In this document: piece by piece, positions 1-7,754 of the stretch
How the letters are laid out: each line of letters begins with the position of its first letter
Numbering within the stretch: the first letter of the stretch is position 1
Origin: Acidobacteriaceae bacterium
GTDB taxonomy: Bacteria > Acidobacteriota > Terriglobia > Terriglobales > Acidobacteriaceae
Length of the DNA stretch: 64,000 nt
Direction of reading: 5' to 3'
NCBI GenBank assembly: GCA_025360645.1
Contig: JANYBT010000101.1
Location: 1 to 64,000, forward strand
Position numbers and translations under genes: made by a program
Notes under the pieces: generated by a model
What the model was told of the DNA's origin: nothing
Seen by the model: the letters and a program-made list of their open reading frames with translations, nothing else
Database searches by the model: none

Positions 1-1
1 G

Positions 2-1465
2 CTAGAACTCCAAATGCACCCGCGTCCCCGGCACCCATACTGGCCCGCGGTCGCGGTTGTATCCCGGATTGTTAATGTGCTGCAGGTTCGCGCCCAGAAA
101 CAGCCCTCGCCAGACGTGCGCGTTGTAGTAAGTCTCAAAAATATTCTCGCGTCCGTAGTTCAGAACTCCGTCACCCAGCAGAAAGCCGCGTCCACCCAGT
201 GCCAGGTAACGCTGATGGTCGGCCTTGATGGCGTTCGACACCACGACCGCCCCAATCTTGTCCAACTTGCGCTTCCACCTCTCGCCCCCAAGGTCCGTTC
301 CCACCGCGAATGTCTGGTCCACTTCGGTATACGCATAAGACTCGTGCTTGCCTTCGTTCCATCCGAATCGCGCAAACCCCCGCGCGTTGTGCGTAATTTG
401 CTGCTCCAGATTCACCCCAAACCCGTACTTGATGGTGGTTCGCAACGGGTGAGCCGTGATCTCGGGTTGCAGCGTGCGCCCGGCCAGAAAATTCGCGTTC
501 GCCTCGCGATACACCCCCATGTTCGCGTGGTTGATGTAAGACAACAGCCGAATCGTGGTGTTGCGCTTGCCGCCAATCGACGGGTGCAGCTCGAATTCAA
601 AATTATCCGCGTGCGCTTTCTTCAGGTTGAACTCGAGATCAATTCCATTGGCGACCTTCGGCATCAGCGCTTCGCCAAAGCGGAACGCCCAGTTGCGGTC
701 GTAGTATTCCACCACCACCGCCAGCGTGTACCCCCGCGTGTCAGCGGCGTAGTCAAAGGCGCCGTTGTTGTCCACCGTCCAGTTCAAAAACTGAGAATGG
801 CTGTCGGTGCCCACCCCGTTGAGGTCAAAGTAGTCGTTGATCCCAAACTTGCCGGCATGCAACTCGATCCGTCGCGCCGGCAGACGAGTCGCCAGGCTAA
901 ACACTCCCCGCTCGGCCTCCACGGTTTCTTGGCTGAGCGGGATGATCTGGCGAAAGATGCCGCGCGCAATGTATGGCGTCGGCCCCAGCGTCGGATTGCG
1001 CACCACATCAAGATCCGTGAACCCCGCCAGGCCCAGCGCATCGCTCAGTCCACCCCCCGCCGCGCCTTCGAGATCGAAAAAGATTTCGGTGTTGCGAAAC
1101 AGCGAATATCCCAGAAAGAGGGTCGCGATGTTTGACGTCGCATTTTCGGACTGTGCCCGAAAGCTGTTCACGCCGCTGTATTTGGCGTCAAATGCGGGAT
1201 GGTACTGGAAAATGACGTTGTCCTGTCCTGAGATCCACCAGCGCGACGTCTCGGAGTGCGGAAAGAACGTAACCGGCGAATCACTGGGCGCTGCCTCTGC
1301 GGGCGGAGTGGTAGCGGGGGTCTGTGCATATCCCCCCAGGCACGCGAACAGCAGCCACAATATCGCCGTTGCACCACGGGCAGCGTGCCGCCATCGCACG
1401 AATTCGCTGATTGTTTTCAATCTCAACCTGCCTGTCCCGATCCACCCGAAATTCTTCCGATACAT
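2..1465 (-). CDS. OprB-type carbohydrate-selective outer-membrane porin
   Basis: A 487-residue protein with a hydrophobic signal segment (about residues 30-48, ending GGYAQ), a low-complexity Pro/Ala linker, then alternating amphipathic strands and a C-terminal phenylalanine (VHLEF), the usual end of an outer-membrane beta-barrel. Phrases such as LHAGKFGINDYFD and GREN..ETYYN fit the OprB family, which forms sugar-permeable pores. The longest frame starts at 1465, but that codon lies inside the operator-like dyad shared with the divergent regulator. A TTG about 15 codons in may be the true start. The gene is complete, with its TAG at 2-4. Substrate unknown. Confidence 0.75.
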   Translation of the reverse strand: MYRKNFGWIGTGRLRLKTISEFVRWRHAARGATAILWLLFACLGGYAQTPATTPPAEAAPSDSPVTFFPHSETSRWWISGQDNVIFQYHPAFDAKYSGVNSFRAQSENATSNIATLFLGYSLFRNTEIFFDLEGAAGGGLSDALGLAGFTDLDVVRNPTLGPTPYIARGIFRQIIPLSQETVEAERGVFSLATRLPARRIELHAGKFGINDYFDLNGVGTDSHSQFLNWTVDNNGAFDYAADTRGYTLAVVVEYYDRNWAFRFGEALMPKVANGIDLEFNLKKAHADNFEFELHPSIGGKRNTTIRLLSYINHANMGVYREANANFLAGRTLQPEITAHPLRTTIKYGFGVNLEQQITHNARGFARFGWNEGKHESYAYTEVDQTFAVGTDLGGERWKRKLDKIGAVVVSNAIKADHQRYLALGGRGFLLGDGVLNYGRENIFETYYNAHVWRGLFLGANLQHINNPGYNRDRGPVWVPGTRVHLEF

Positions 1466-1480
1466 ACCCTAGAGGAGTAT
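1464..1480. promoter_or_regulatory. Candidate FrmR/CsoR-type operator between porin and regulator
   Basis: The 27-nt gap between the two divergent genes holds ATACCCTAGAGGAGTAT, with ATAC (1464-1467) opposing GTAT (1477-1480), followed by ACTATA. This C/G-tract flanked by ATAC/GTAT resembles operators of the FrmR/RcnR/CsoR family as I remember them. Its position suits autoregulation of the gene at 1493. Assigned by eye. Confidence 0.4.
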
Positions 1481-1492
1481 ACTATACACACC

Positions 1493-1768
1493 ATGCATAC
1501 TGTCGAAGGCAAGCCCAAACTGATTCTGCGCATCCGCCGCATCAAAGGCCAGATCGCCGCCGTCGAACGCGCCCTCGAACAGGATGCGGACTGTTCTGAC
1601 CTCTTGCAGCTCATCACCGGCGCGCGCGGCGCCATGAATGGCCTCATGGCGGCCTTGCTCGAACAGCACATCCGCTACCATGTGTTGGACTCGGAGCAGA
1701 AATCCTCTCCTGAGCAATCCCTCGCGGCCGAGGAACTTATCGAAATCGTCCGCTCCTACCTCAAATGA
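1493..1768 (+). CDS. Metal/formaldehyde-sensing repressor, FrmR/CsoR family
   Basis: A 91-residue all-helical protein with the family hallmark near the N-terminus (LRIRRIKGQIAAVERALE). A Cys in DADCSDLLQ (about residue 34) and a His in HIRYHVL (about 57-61) sit at the sensing positions of this family (DUF156). Such proteins repress DNA until Cu, Ni/Co or formaldehyde binds. A longer frame opens upstream at 1256 but runs through the porin gene. ATG 1493 gives the family's normal length, with GAGGAG about 15 nt upstream. The ligand cannot be decided from sequence alone. Confidence 0.85.
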   Translation: MHTVEGKPKLILRIRRIKGQIAAVERALEQDADCSDLLQLITGARGAMNGLMAALLEQHIRYHVLDSEQKSSPEQSLAAEELIEIVRSYLK

Positions 1769-1824
1769 CAGGCCCGGAACGCGAGTCGCCGCAGCTTGGC
1801 TCAACCCTCGCAGCTAGTTCGCCG

Positions 1825-1865
1825 CAAAAGAAAAATGGACAGCCCGGAGCCCCCCGGAGCTGTCC
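1825..1865 (-). terminator. Orphan intrinsic terminator on the minus strand
   Basis: GGACAGC (1837-1843) pairs with GCTGTCC (1859-1865), with further CCGG/CCGG pairing inside. On the minus strand the stem is followed by ATTTTTCTTTT (complement of 1825-1836). No minus-strand gene lies upstream, since hemL runs the other way. It may end an antisense or small RNA. The rest of 1769-2131 shows no gene. Confidence 0.5.
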
Positions 1866-2054
1866 TGAAACCCTCCCGGTTAGAAGGGTGAACTGGCCTT
1901 ACCCTATGCCGCTCAAGTTTCAGTCACGTTTCAAAATCATGAATTTCGCGTGAATTCCCCCGCCCACGCTCATGCTCCGATGTCCCTCCCCGCTGTGCGC
2001 TGGGTCACATCTGGCGGTGACTGGCTGCGCAGCGGACCCTCCCCTGCGCGCTGC

Positions 2055-2060
2055 TATAGT
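2055..2060 (+). promoter_or_regulatory. Possible -10 box for hemL
   Basis: TATAGT lies 72 nt before the hemL start, in an otherwise GC-rich leader. No good -35 hexamer is visible at 16-18 nt, so this is weak. Confidence 0.25.
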
Positions 2061-2131
2061 GAGGAATTGAAGCCCTTCCGCCCGTGCAGGTGCCACTCCA
2101 CCAAGCTCGGCGGGGGCTTTGGAGGCAAGCC

Positions 2132-3430
2132 ATGGGTCGAGTCGTAGAGCAATCGCGCAAGCTGCAAAAACGTGCCGAGCAGATGATACCCGGAGGCGTG
2201 AACTCGCCGGTTCGAGCCTTTCGCGCGGTCGGCGGCGATCCCCCATTCATCGTTCGCGGCCAGGGCTCGCACATCTGGGACGCCGACGGCAACGACTACG
2301 TGGACTACATCGGCTCCTGGGGCCCCATGATTCTTGGCCACGCCGCGCCCACCGTCGTCGAAGCCGTAATTTCTGCGGCTCGCAATGGCACCAGCTTCGG
2401 CGCATCCACTCCCGCCGAGGCCGACTTGGCCGAAATCGTGATTTCCGCCTTCCCCCAGATGCAGAAGATCCGCTTCGTTAGTTCCGGCACCGAAGCCACC
2501 ATGTCGGCCATCCGTCTGGCGCGCGCCTACACCAAGCGCAAATACATTGTGAAGTTCGAAGGTTGCTATCACGGCCATGCCGACGCTCTGTTGGTCAAGG
2601 CCGGCTCGGGCGTAGCCACTCTGGGCATCCCCGGATCGGCCGGCGTCCCCGAGGAATTCACCCAATTCACTCTCGCCCTGCCCTTCAATGACACGGACGC
2701 GCTGGAGAAGGCCTTCAAGAAGTTTCGCCACCAGATCGCCTGCGTGATCGTGGAGCCGGTGGTGGGTAACATGGGATGCGTTCCTCCCGCCCGCGGATAC
2801 CTCGAAGCTCTCCGCGCCATCACCGAGCACGACAAAGCCCTCCTGATTTTTGACGAGGTCATGACCGGATTCCGCCTCGCCTTCGGTGGGGCCCAGGAGT
2901 TGTACGCCATTCGTCCCGACCTGACCACGCTGGGAAAAATCATCGGTGGCGGATTGCCGGTGGGCGCTTACGGTGGCCCCAACGAAATCATGGATCTGGT
3001 GGCGCCCCTCGGCCCCATGTACCAGGCCGGCACACTCTCTGGAAACCCGCTGGCCATGGCCGCCGGACACGCCACTCTCCGCTACTTAAAAGAGCACAAA
3101 GACATTTACAACAAGCTGGATAAAATTGCCGCCGAAGTGGTGAGCGGAGTCGCCGCTGTCGCCAAGGAAGCTGGTGTGACCTTGTGCTGCAATCGCGTGG
3201 GCTCCATGTTTACCTGGTTCTTCACGCCCGGCCCGGTCACCGGATGGGATTCCGCTTCCAAGAGCGATACCGAAGCTTTCGGACGCTTTTTCCGCGTCAT
3301 GCTCGACAACGGAATCTACCTCCCTCCGTCGCAATATGAAGCCGCCTTCCTCGGAGCCACCCACACCGAGCAAGACGTCCAGCAAACCATCGCCGCCGCC
3401 AAGCAAGCCTTCGCCCTGGCGCCGGTGTAA
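2132..3430 (+). CDS. hemL: Glutamate-1-semialdehyde 2,1-aminomutase
   Basis: A 432-residue PLP enzyme of class III aminotransferase fold. It converts glutamate-1-semialdehyde to 5-aminolevulinate in the C5 route to haem and other tetrapyrroles. Family signatures: [11 protein letters not shown] at the N-terminus, [10 protein letters not shown] for phosphate binding, [16 protein letters not shown] for the PLP ring aspartate, and TLGKIIGGG with the Schiff-base lysine at about residue 269. ATG 2132 is preceded by GGAGG at 2121-2125, so it is preferred over an upstream in-frame ATG at 2084. Length is normal. No other haem gene is adjacent. Confidence 0.97.
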   Translation: MGRVVEQSRKLQKRAEQMIPGGVNSPVRAFRAVGGDPPFIVRGQGSHIWDADGNDYVDYIGSWGPMILGHAAPTVVEAVISAARNGTSFGASTPAEADLAEIVISAFPQMQKIRFVSSGTEATMSAIRLARAYTKRKYIVKFEGCYHGHADALLVKAGSGVATLGIPGSAGVPEEFTQFTLALPFNDTDALEKAFKKFRHQIACVIVEPVVGNMGCVPPARGYLEALRAITEHDKALLIFDEVMTGFRLAFGGAQELYAIRPDLTTLGKIIGGGLPVGAYGGPNEIMDLVAPLGPMYQAGTLSGNPLAMAAGHATLRYLKEHKDIYNKLDKIAAEVVSGVAAVAKEAGVTLCCNRVGSMFTWFFTPGPVTGWDSASKSDTEAFGRFFRVMLDNGIYLPPSQYEAAFLGATHTEQDVQQTIAAAKQAFALAPV

Positions 3431-3501
3431 ACGGAACCGCAGACACGGCTCGGCGGAAGGTTGGGCACGGCTGAGTGCTAAGCCATAGGCGGGGCGAGCC
3501 G

Positions 3502-3569
3502 CAAACCCTGAGCGCAGCCGAGCGGAGCCCTGGGCGCGGCCGAGCGCAAACCCTCAGCGCGGCCGACGG
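3502..3569. repeat. Three tandem ~23-nt GC-rich units
   Basis: Three imperfect copies (3502-3524, 3525-3546, 3547-3569) of a unit resembling CAAACCCTSAGCGCRGCCG downstream of hemL. Low-complexity intergenic repeat; no coding sense seen. Confidence 0.6.
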
Positions 3570-3612
3570 GCTGGACTCAAACGGCTTTTGGGTAAGGCGG
3601 TTTTCGTGTAGG

Positions 3613-3665
3613 GCATGGCTTCAGCCATGCTGCCGGCGACCCAGAATCGCGCGGGCTTTAGCCCG
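3613..3665. repeat. REP-like palindrome pair
   Basis: GCATGGCT-TC-AGCCATGC (3613-3630) and CGGGC-TTTA-GCCCG (3652-3665) are short perfect hairpins of the 'xGGCTnnAGCCx' kind. Related short palindromes recur in this window at 15972, 40701 and 43653. Confidence 0.6.
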
Positions 3666-3666
3666 T

Positions 3667-4014
3667 GTGAGTCCCAATATCGACACGTATCTCCAGAACC
3701 AGGTGCTGCTTTCGCCCACTTCGCTTAACTTCGGGAACCAGAAGGTCGGCACGACCTCGTCCTCCCCGAACTTCACCGTCTACAACGTCGGCAAAAAGAA
3801 GATCAACATCAGCGACGTGAACATTTCCGGCTCTTCCGCTTCGGAGTTCGTCGTGGGCACCCACTGCGCTTCGATTCCCGCCGGCAAGAGCTGTGTCATC
3901 GCAGTCTCGTTCGCGCCAACCATCACCGGGTCCGCTGCCGCCACGGTGGATGTGGTGACCGACAGCCCGGTCGGGACCCTCATGCTCGCGCTCTCCGGCA
4001 ACGGCACAAACTAG
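3667..4014 (+). pseudogene. ASH/HYDIN-like (choice-of-anchor D) domain remnant
   Basis: The frame encodes one roughly 100-residue immunoglobulin-like domain: LSPTSLNFGNQKVGT at the start, then CASIPAGKSCVIAVSFAPT and LALSGNGT at the end. This is the pattern of the ASH/HYDIN-type repeats common in secreted acidobacterial proteins. The frame stays open upstream to 3475 but only across the tandem repeats and REP palindromes. There is no ribosome site at GTG 3667 and no signal peptide. It is most simply the 3' end of a longer, lost gene, although a short expressed protein cannot be excluded. Confidence 0.55.
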
Positions 4015-4029
4015 CGCCCCTGCCAGCGG

Positions 4030-4072
4030 AACCCAGGGCTGCCCTTCGCGCGACAGCCTTGGGTTTGTTTTC
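4030..4072 (+). terminator. Intrinsic terminator after the ASH-domain frame
   Basis: AACCCAGGGCTG (4030-4041) pairs with CAGCCTTGGGTT (4054-4065), 12 bp with one G-U, followed by TTTGTTTTCG on the plus strand. Confidence 0.75.
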
Positions 4073-4099
4073 GTTCAGAAAGATTGGTGACACTCGCCG

Positions 4100-4259
4100 G
4101 GTGGCCCATCCTTAGCGTCTTCCTGTCCAACACAAATAAATGTGGGTGCCCCGTCCTTGCGTTCTTTGCAAGGGCAGCGATGCCGTCGCGCCCCGCTCCG
4201 CTGTGTGCGCGTTCCCACTCCCGCCCTTCGAAAACTGTTCGAAGGTCGGGGCACCCCGC
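4100..4259. repeat. Dispersed GTGGGTGCCCC repeat, copy 1
   Basis: About 160 nt that re-appears in the same orientation at 6251-6398. A near-identical core runs from AAATGTGGGTGCCCCG to GCGTTCTTTGCAAGGGC, and both copies end in a CCCGCCCTTCG-type element. The two copies bracket the minus-strand genes at 4459-6200. A short relative sits at 12366-12396. Confidence 0.8.
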
Positions 4260-4261
4260 AA

Positions 4262-4450
4262 ATGACCAGCTTGCAACAGCGGCTGGTGAAGATCGGATGG
4301 CGGTTGGTCAAGCACGCCAGTATTACTTGCTTCTGCTGGCCGAGAGCCATCTGACGAGGGGGACGCTTTGGGAGTATGGTGCAGCGAAGCGATTGAGTTG
4401 CTCGCAGAGCGCCGCCTTGGCAGTGACGACACTAAGCGGCGACAACTAGA
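4262..4450 (+). pseudogene. Transposase C-terminal remnant (IS1380/DDE_Tnp_1-like), frameshifted
   Basis: From 4262 the frame reads TSLQQRLVKIGWRLVKHA. After losing one base near 4319 it continues in the next frame as YYLLLLAESHLTRGTL. Joined, these match the C-terminal helix pattern I recall for IS1380-type transposases (...KIGARLVKHARYY..LAESHLTRRLF). No catalytic part is present. The fragment lies directly against repeat copy 1 and the 3' end of the following foreign-looking gene. The family name is from memory. Confidence 0.55.
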
Positions 4451-4458
4451 GAAGAGAT

Positions 4459-5577
4459 CTACTTGATCAAGGCTTGGATAAGAGGAACTAGGAGGGTAGT
4501 GATAATAGTGGCAATTGAGAAGACTACGTTCCAATTAGATACTGCACCGAGTCCACGAATTAAGGTGATTCTAGCGTCGAAGCCGTCTGCTGGAGGATGC
4601 GGCTGATTGATGAGATCTGTAATTATTCTTAATTTGTGTCGTCGCCATGTGTTCCACGTCACGCCCAGCGTCGTCGCCGTGAGGACAATTGTTATCACCC
4701 ATATTCCGTGGGCGGCTATCGCTTCATACCAAAAGCGTTTGTCGCCATTTCTAACAATCTGAGTCCAGAACACTCCGGTATAGGTTGCGAATCCAACTGA
4801 TATCGCCAAAAACGTGACCTGCCATCTGAAGAATTGACGAGACAGTTCACTCAGGAGCCGGAAATCCGCGGCGGGGGCTTCTTCACTTGCCTGTAACAAC
4901 GCGACCCGCTGTTCCGAAGCAAACTCGGACCATTCAGTCCAGATGACAGCAAGAAGCAAGCACATGAGAACAAAGTTAAGTAGCTGAATCAGAAAAGAAA
5001 CGAGCGAGATGTCAGGATTGCAATAGGCATAAACGGTTCTTCCTTGCGCAAAGGAAGGTGCTGCAAATACCCGAAAGACGAAGGGAACGACAAACCCTAC
5101 GAAAATGCCCAAGGCGAGCAATAAAGTTGGCGCGCGCAGCGTGGATCTGAGGGAACGCTGTGCACCGGATGGCCGAAGGATGAAAATGACAGTCGACAGC
5201 CCACAGTACATGACTGGCCAGAAGTACATGAGTACGTGCAGGTAAAAAGGCTGGATGCTGATTGCAAGCTTCTTTTCAAGTTGTAATCGGTCTGCTTGTC
5301 GAAGACTGATCAGCGCCGGGACGGCATTGTCGCCGGGGCCGGCGGCGGCAATCTTTCCATCGAGTACAGAGATCTCTAGGTTTATGCGCGCCGTCTGCTT
5401 ATCGAATGCTTCCAGGACCTTATCCGCGTCGGCCCTACGCGACCGCACACGCTGTTCGGTTTGATCGCGGAAGAATACCCCTTCATGAAAAGCGACAAGT
5501 CCTGGGAGGACTGCTCCGACGAGAACCGAGAGCAATGCGATCCATCCAAACTTTCTGAGCACCTTCAGTGGGTTCAT
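4459..5577 (-). CDS. Unrecognised multi-pass membrane protein
   Basis: About 372 residues. An N-terminal transmembrane helix (WIALLSVLVGAVLPGLVAF) is followed by a charged, coiled-coil-like stretch (about residues 35-95, rich in R, D, E, K). Then come about seven more hydrophobic segments, an internal charged stretch (EWSEFASEQRVALLQASEE), and a last helix at the extreme C-terminus. I recognise no family. The frame is open to 5643 and would overlap the upstream DUF1643 gene. The start MNPLKVL at 5577 removes an unlikely Gly-rich leader but has no clear ribosome site. Base composition is more AT-rich than the flanking genes, consistent with acquired DNA. Confidence 0.7.
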   Translation of the reverse strand: MNPLKVLRKFGWIALLSVLVGAVLPGLVAFHEGVFFRDQTEQRVRSRRADADKVLEAFDKQTARINLEISVLDGKIAAAGPGDNAVPALISLRQADRLQLEKKLAISIQPFYLHVLMYFWPVMYCGLSTVIFILRPSGAQRSLRSTLRAPTLLLALGIFVGFVVPFVFRVFAAPSFAQGRTVYAYCNPDISLVSFLIQLLNFVLMCLLLAVIWTEWSEFASEQRVALLQASEEAPAADFRLLSELSRQFFRWQVTFLAISVGFATYTGVFWTQIVRNGDKRFWYEAIAAHGIWVITIVLTATTLGVTWNTWRRHKLRIITDLINQPHPPADGFDARITLIRGLGAVSNWNVVFSIATIITTLLVPLIQALIK

Positions 5578-5630
5578 TGTCGCGTACACAAGATGAGTGT
5601 TTCGCCGTGAGTCATAAACCGGGCCGCCCC

Positions 5631-6200
5631 CTACAGACTCCATACAACCGGCTTCAAAGTCTCTTTGAGGTAAAGAGGGTGTTTCGGGGTGCCTTTCTTT
5701 CCTAGACTTAGGATGTGCGGCCTGACGTGTGCTTTCTCAATCAGGAACTTGGCGAGGGCAGGTCCACGAGAGCGCAGGCTCTTGTGCGGCTCTCCATAAG
5801 CGAATATAACGATGGCCGCCTTCTTCGCCATTTTAAGTATGTGACGGTCGTTGTCCGGCCCGATAGGGTCGGCGACCTCAAGCAGACGCTTCTGGTTTGT
5901 GCAGCGATAGGCAAACGTGTTGGCTACGAAAATGCCTCCGTATCCCCAAGCCTGAGCAAACCTGCAACACTTGGCGACCGTCGAGTCATCAAAATCCGGA
6001 TCTGCGGTGCTCGGATTCATCAAAACGAACATCGCCGCGGGCTTGGCCGAATCCCACGACCTATTGAGCCGATACCTATACTCATTCGCTTTTCCACCGA
6101 AAACAGCAGAGCCTATTACACCAAGCTTCAGAGGAATACGGACTTTGCCGCCGGGATCGTGCGCTAGTTTTGGTTTTGCCATATCAGGAAATAGCATCAT
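5631..6200 (-). CDS. DUF1643 family protein
   Basis: 189 residues. The middle contains FVLMNPSTADPDFDDSTVAKC followed by WGYGGIFVANTFAYRCTN, the conserved core of DUF1643, a small family of unknown function often found in accessory DNA. The C-terminal part (HILSLGKKGTPKHPLYL) also fits the family. It is transcribed just ahead of the membrane-protein gene and the two are probably one unit. Start taken at 6200; MAKPKL at 6182 is an alternative. Confidence 0.75.
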   Translation of the reverse strand: MMLFPDMAKPKLAHDPGGKVRIPLKLGVIGSAVFGGKANEYRYRLNRSWDSAKPAAMFVLMNPSTADPDFDDSTVAKCCRFAQAWGYGGIFVANTFAYRCTNQKRLLEVADPIGPDNDRHILKMAKKAAIVIFAYGEPHKSLRSRGPALAKFLIEKAHVRPHILSLGKKGTPKHPLYLKETLKPVVWSL

Positions 6201-6250
6201 ACTCTCGCTTCCGCGAACATATCGTCTTGTCGCTCACGGGATGGGAGACG

Positions 6251-6398
6251 GGCTGGCCCACCCCTAACGTCTTCTCTGTCTAACATATAAATGTGGGTGC
6301 CCCGTCCTTGCGTTCTTTGCAAGGGCGGGCAGCGACGCCGCCGCCCCGCTCCATTATCTGCGCGTCCTGACTGCCCGCCCTTCGCAAACTGCGAGAAG
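6251..6398. repeat. Dispersed GTGGGTGCCCC repeat, copy 2
   Basis: Second copy of the element at 4100-4259 in the same orientation, with the same order of blocks: GCCCAYCCYTARCGTCTTC, the GTGGGTGCCCCG core, and a CCCGCCCTTCG tail. It lies just upstream of the DUF1643 gene and just downstream of the 6406-7005 gene. Confidence 0.8.
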
Positions 6399-6405
6399 CA
6401 GCGCG

Positions 6406-7005
6406 TCACTCTGCCATTCCATCCCCTGCGATTGGCACCTGCTTTTCAGACGACGAAGCGATGAATATCGCGCACACGGTAGCCAGGTAAATAGCAGAGA
6501 CCGTGTAGGGCATCACGGTGAAACGTGATGCGGGCCACCAGTTCCAAAGCGTGAAGCACGCAGCCGCGCGGACGACCGCATGCGTGGTGTAGATCGCGGT
6601 GCGTCCATACATCCAACCAATCACCGGCCAATGTAACGACATACCAATTCCAAGGACGAGCGGAACCAGTTGAGGGTAGCTCCACCATGCCGAGATCGCT
6701 ATCGGCCAGAACAGCAGCATGGAAGCAAATGCCGGGAAAAGGACGTCCGTGACTGCTGTCTTGTCACGCATGAAGCCGTTCTTGAACAGTCGGGCGAACA
6801 GCAAAGCAAGAGGAAAAATCGCGCCGCTGGTCACAAAGGCCACGAATATCCATAGGTTACGGGAACGCAAGAAGTAACCCATCGTACCCAGCACGGCCCA
6901 CCATGCTGCACCAGCAAGGGGAATTGGGTAGCCGCCTCTCAGGCGGAAAAACGATGCCTCCCGCTCAGCGAAGAGCGCCTGCTTCAAGTCCCCAGAATCT
7001 CTCAT
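6406..7005 (-). CDS. Small multi-pass membrane protein, function unknown
   Basis: 199 residues with about six hydrophobic segments (for example PLAGAAWWAVLGTMGYFL, LWIFVAFVTSGAIFPLALLF, VLFPAFASMLLFWPIAI). The topology is like the roughly 190-residue 'DUF7010-like' membrane proteins, but I cannot confirm membership. It stands alone: repeat copy 2 lies downstream and about 180 nt without a gene lies upstream. Confidence 0.65.
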   Translation of the reverse strand: MRDSGDLKQALFAEREASFFRLRGGYPIPLAGAAWWAVLGTMGYFLRSRNLWIFVAFVTSGAIFPLALLFARLFKNGFMRDKTAVTDVLFPAFASMLLFWPIAISAWWSYPQLVPLVLGIGMSLHWPVIGWMYGRTAIYTTHAVVRAAACFTLWNWWPASRFTVMPYTVSAIYLATVCAIFIASSSEKQVPIAGDGMAE

Positions 7006-7185
7006 CCATCAATGCTTGCAAAAGAAGTTCTTGCCGACAAGTGACAAATGTCATGCGGCGTGGCCGCTTGTCAGCGAAACGTCTATGTCTCACTTTTAGC
7101 ACCGCGGCCAGAGGCTAGCTGACCGGCACCGGCCAACGCTCTCCGCAGGCATACGATCGATAGCTGCGCTGGTTTCCGGCTCTTC

Positions 7186-7629
7186 TCACTCCTTTACTTC
7201 CGACAGCTTCGTCTCCTCCGGGGTGTCGGTCGGACTTTGGAATTCGATGGGGTAGCCGTCTGGATCGGAGAGTGACGTCACCCACATGGCGTTGCCGACT
7301 TCCGGTTCCGACGCCTCGATCCCGCGCGACCGGACATCATGATAGATCGCCACCGCGTCTTCGCATTGAAAGCAGAGCGACACACCTTCGCCCACCTTCC
7401 CGCCGGGCGTCCACGAATTGCTACCCTGCTTGCGAAACTCTTGCAGCATCAGTGCGGCGCCACCCAATTGCAGCCAGCACCAGTGCAGCTTTCCCTCCAC
7501 CACCCATTGGTGCTGCATGCTGAAACCGAGGCCGTCCACGTAGTAGCGCTCCGAGCGCTCCATGTCAGTCACCCGAAAGAATGGGACGACTTGCTTGACG
7601 TTGGCCGCAGCTTTCGCACTGTTATCCAT
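7186..7629 (-). CDS. VOC superfamily (glyoxalase/bleomycin-resistance-like) protein
   Basis: 147 residues forming one vicinal-oxygen-chelate unit of two beta-alpha-beta-beta-beta modules. VVPFFRVTDMERSERYYVDGLGF opens the first module and the second ends SLSDPDGYPIEFQSPT. Members bind a metal with two residues from each half and range from isomerases to drug-binding proteins. The substrate cannot be inferred. Single gene with no evident operon partner. Confidence 0.85.
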   Translation of the reverse strand: MDNSAKAAANVKQVVPFFRVTDMERSERYYVDGLGFSMQHQWVVEGKLHWCWLQLGGAALMLQEFRKQGSNSWTPGGKVGEGVSLCFQCEDAVAIYHDVRSRGIEASEPEVGNAMWVTSLSDPDGYPIEFQSPTDTPEETKLSEVKE

Positions 7630-7754
7630 TGGCCTGCCTTAGGACGCCATCGACTTTTTATCACTGATCGAGTTTTTACAATTGGCGAAGGAGTAACGCA
7701 ACGTCTCTGCCGCAACTGTATCGTCTTAGGAATATTCCCAGGACACGCGCGCCC

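Noticed and set aside
14-1135. Long plus-strand reading frame opposite the porin gene
   Set aside because: It is antisense to a recognisable porin and its translation is Arg/Pro/His-rich with no family features: a shadow of GC-rich codon use. The same holds for long frames opposite hemL, the TPR gene, the ABC permease, tricorn and others.
1769-2131. Riboswitch in the hemL leader
   Set aside because: I could match no known riboswitch core; only a minus-strand terminator and a weak -10 box are visible.
4640-4670. A second parS-like site (GTGTTCCACGTCACG)
   Set aside because: Only half of the palindrome is present and it lies inside a coding region.
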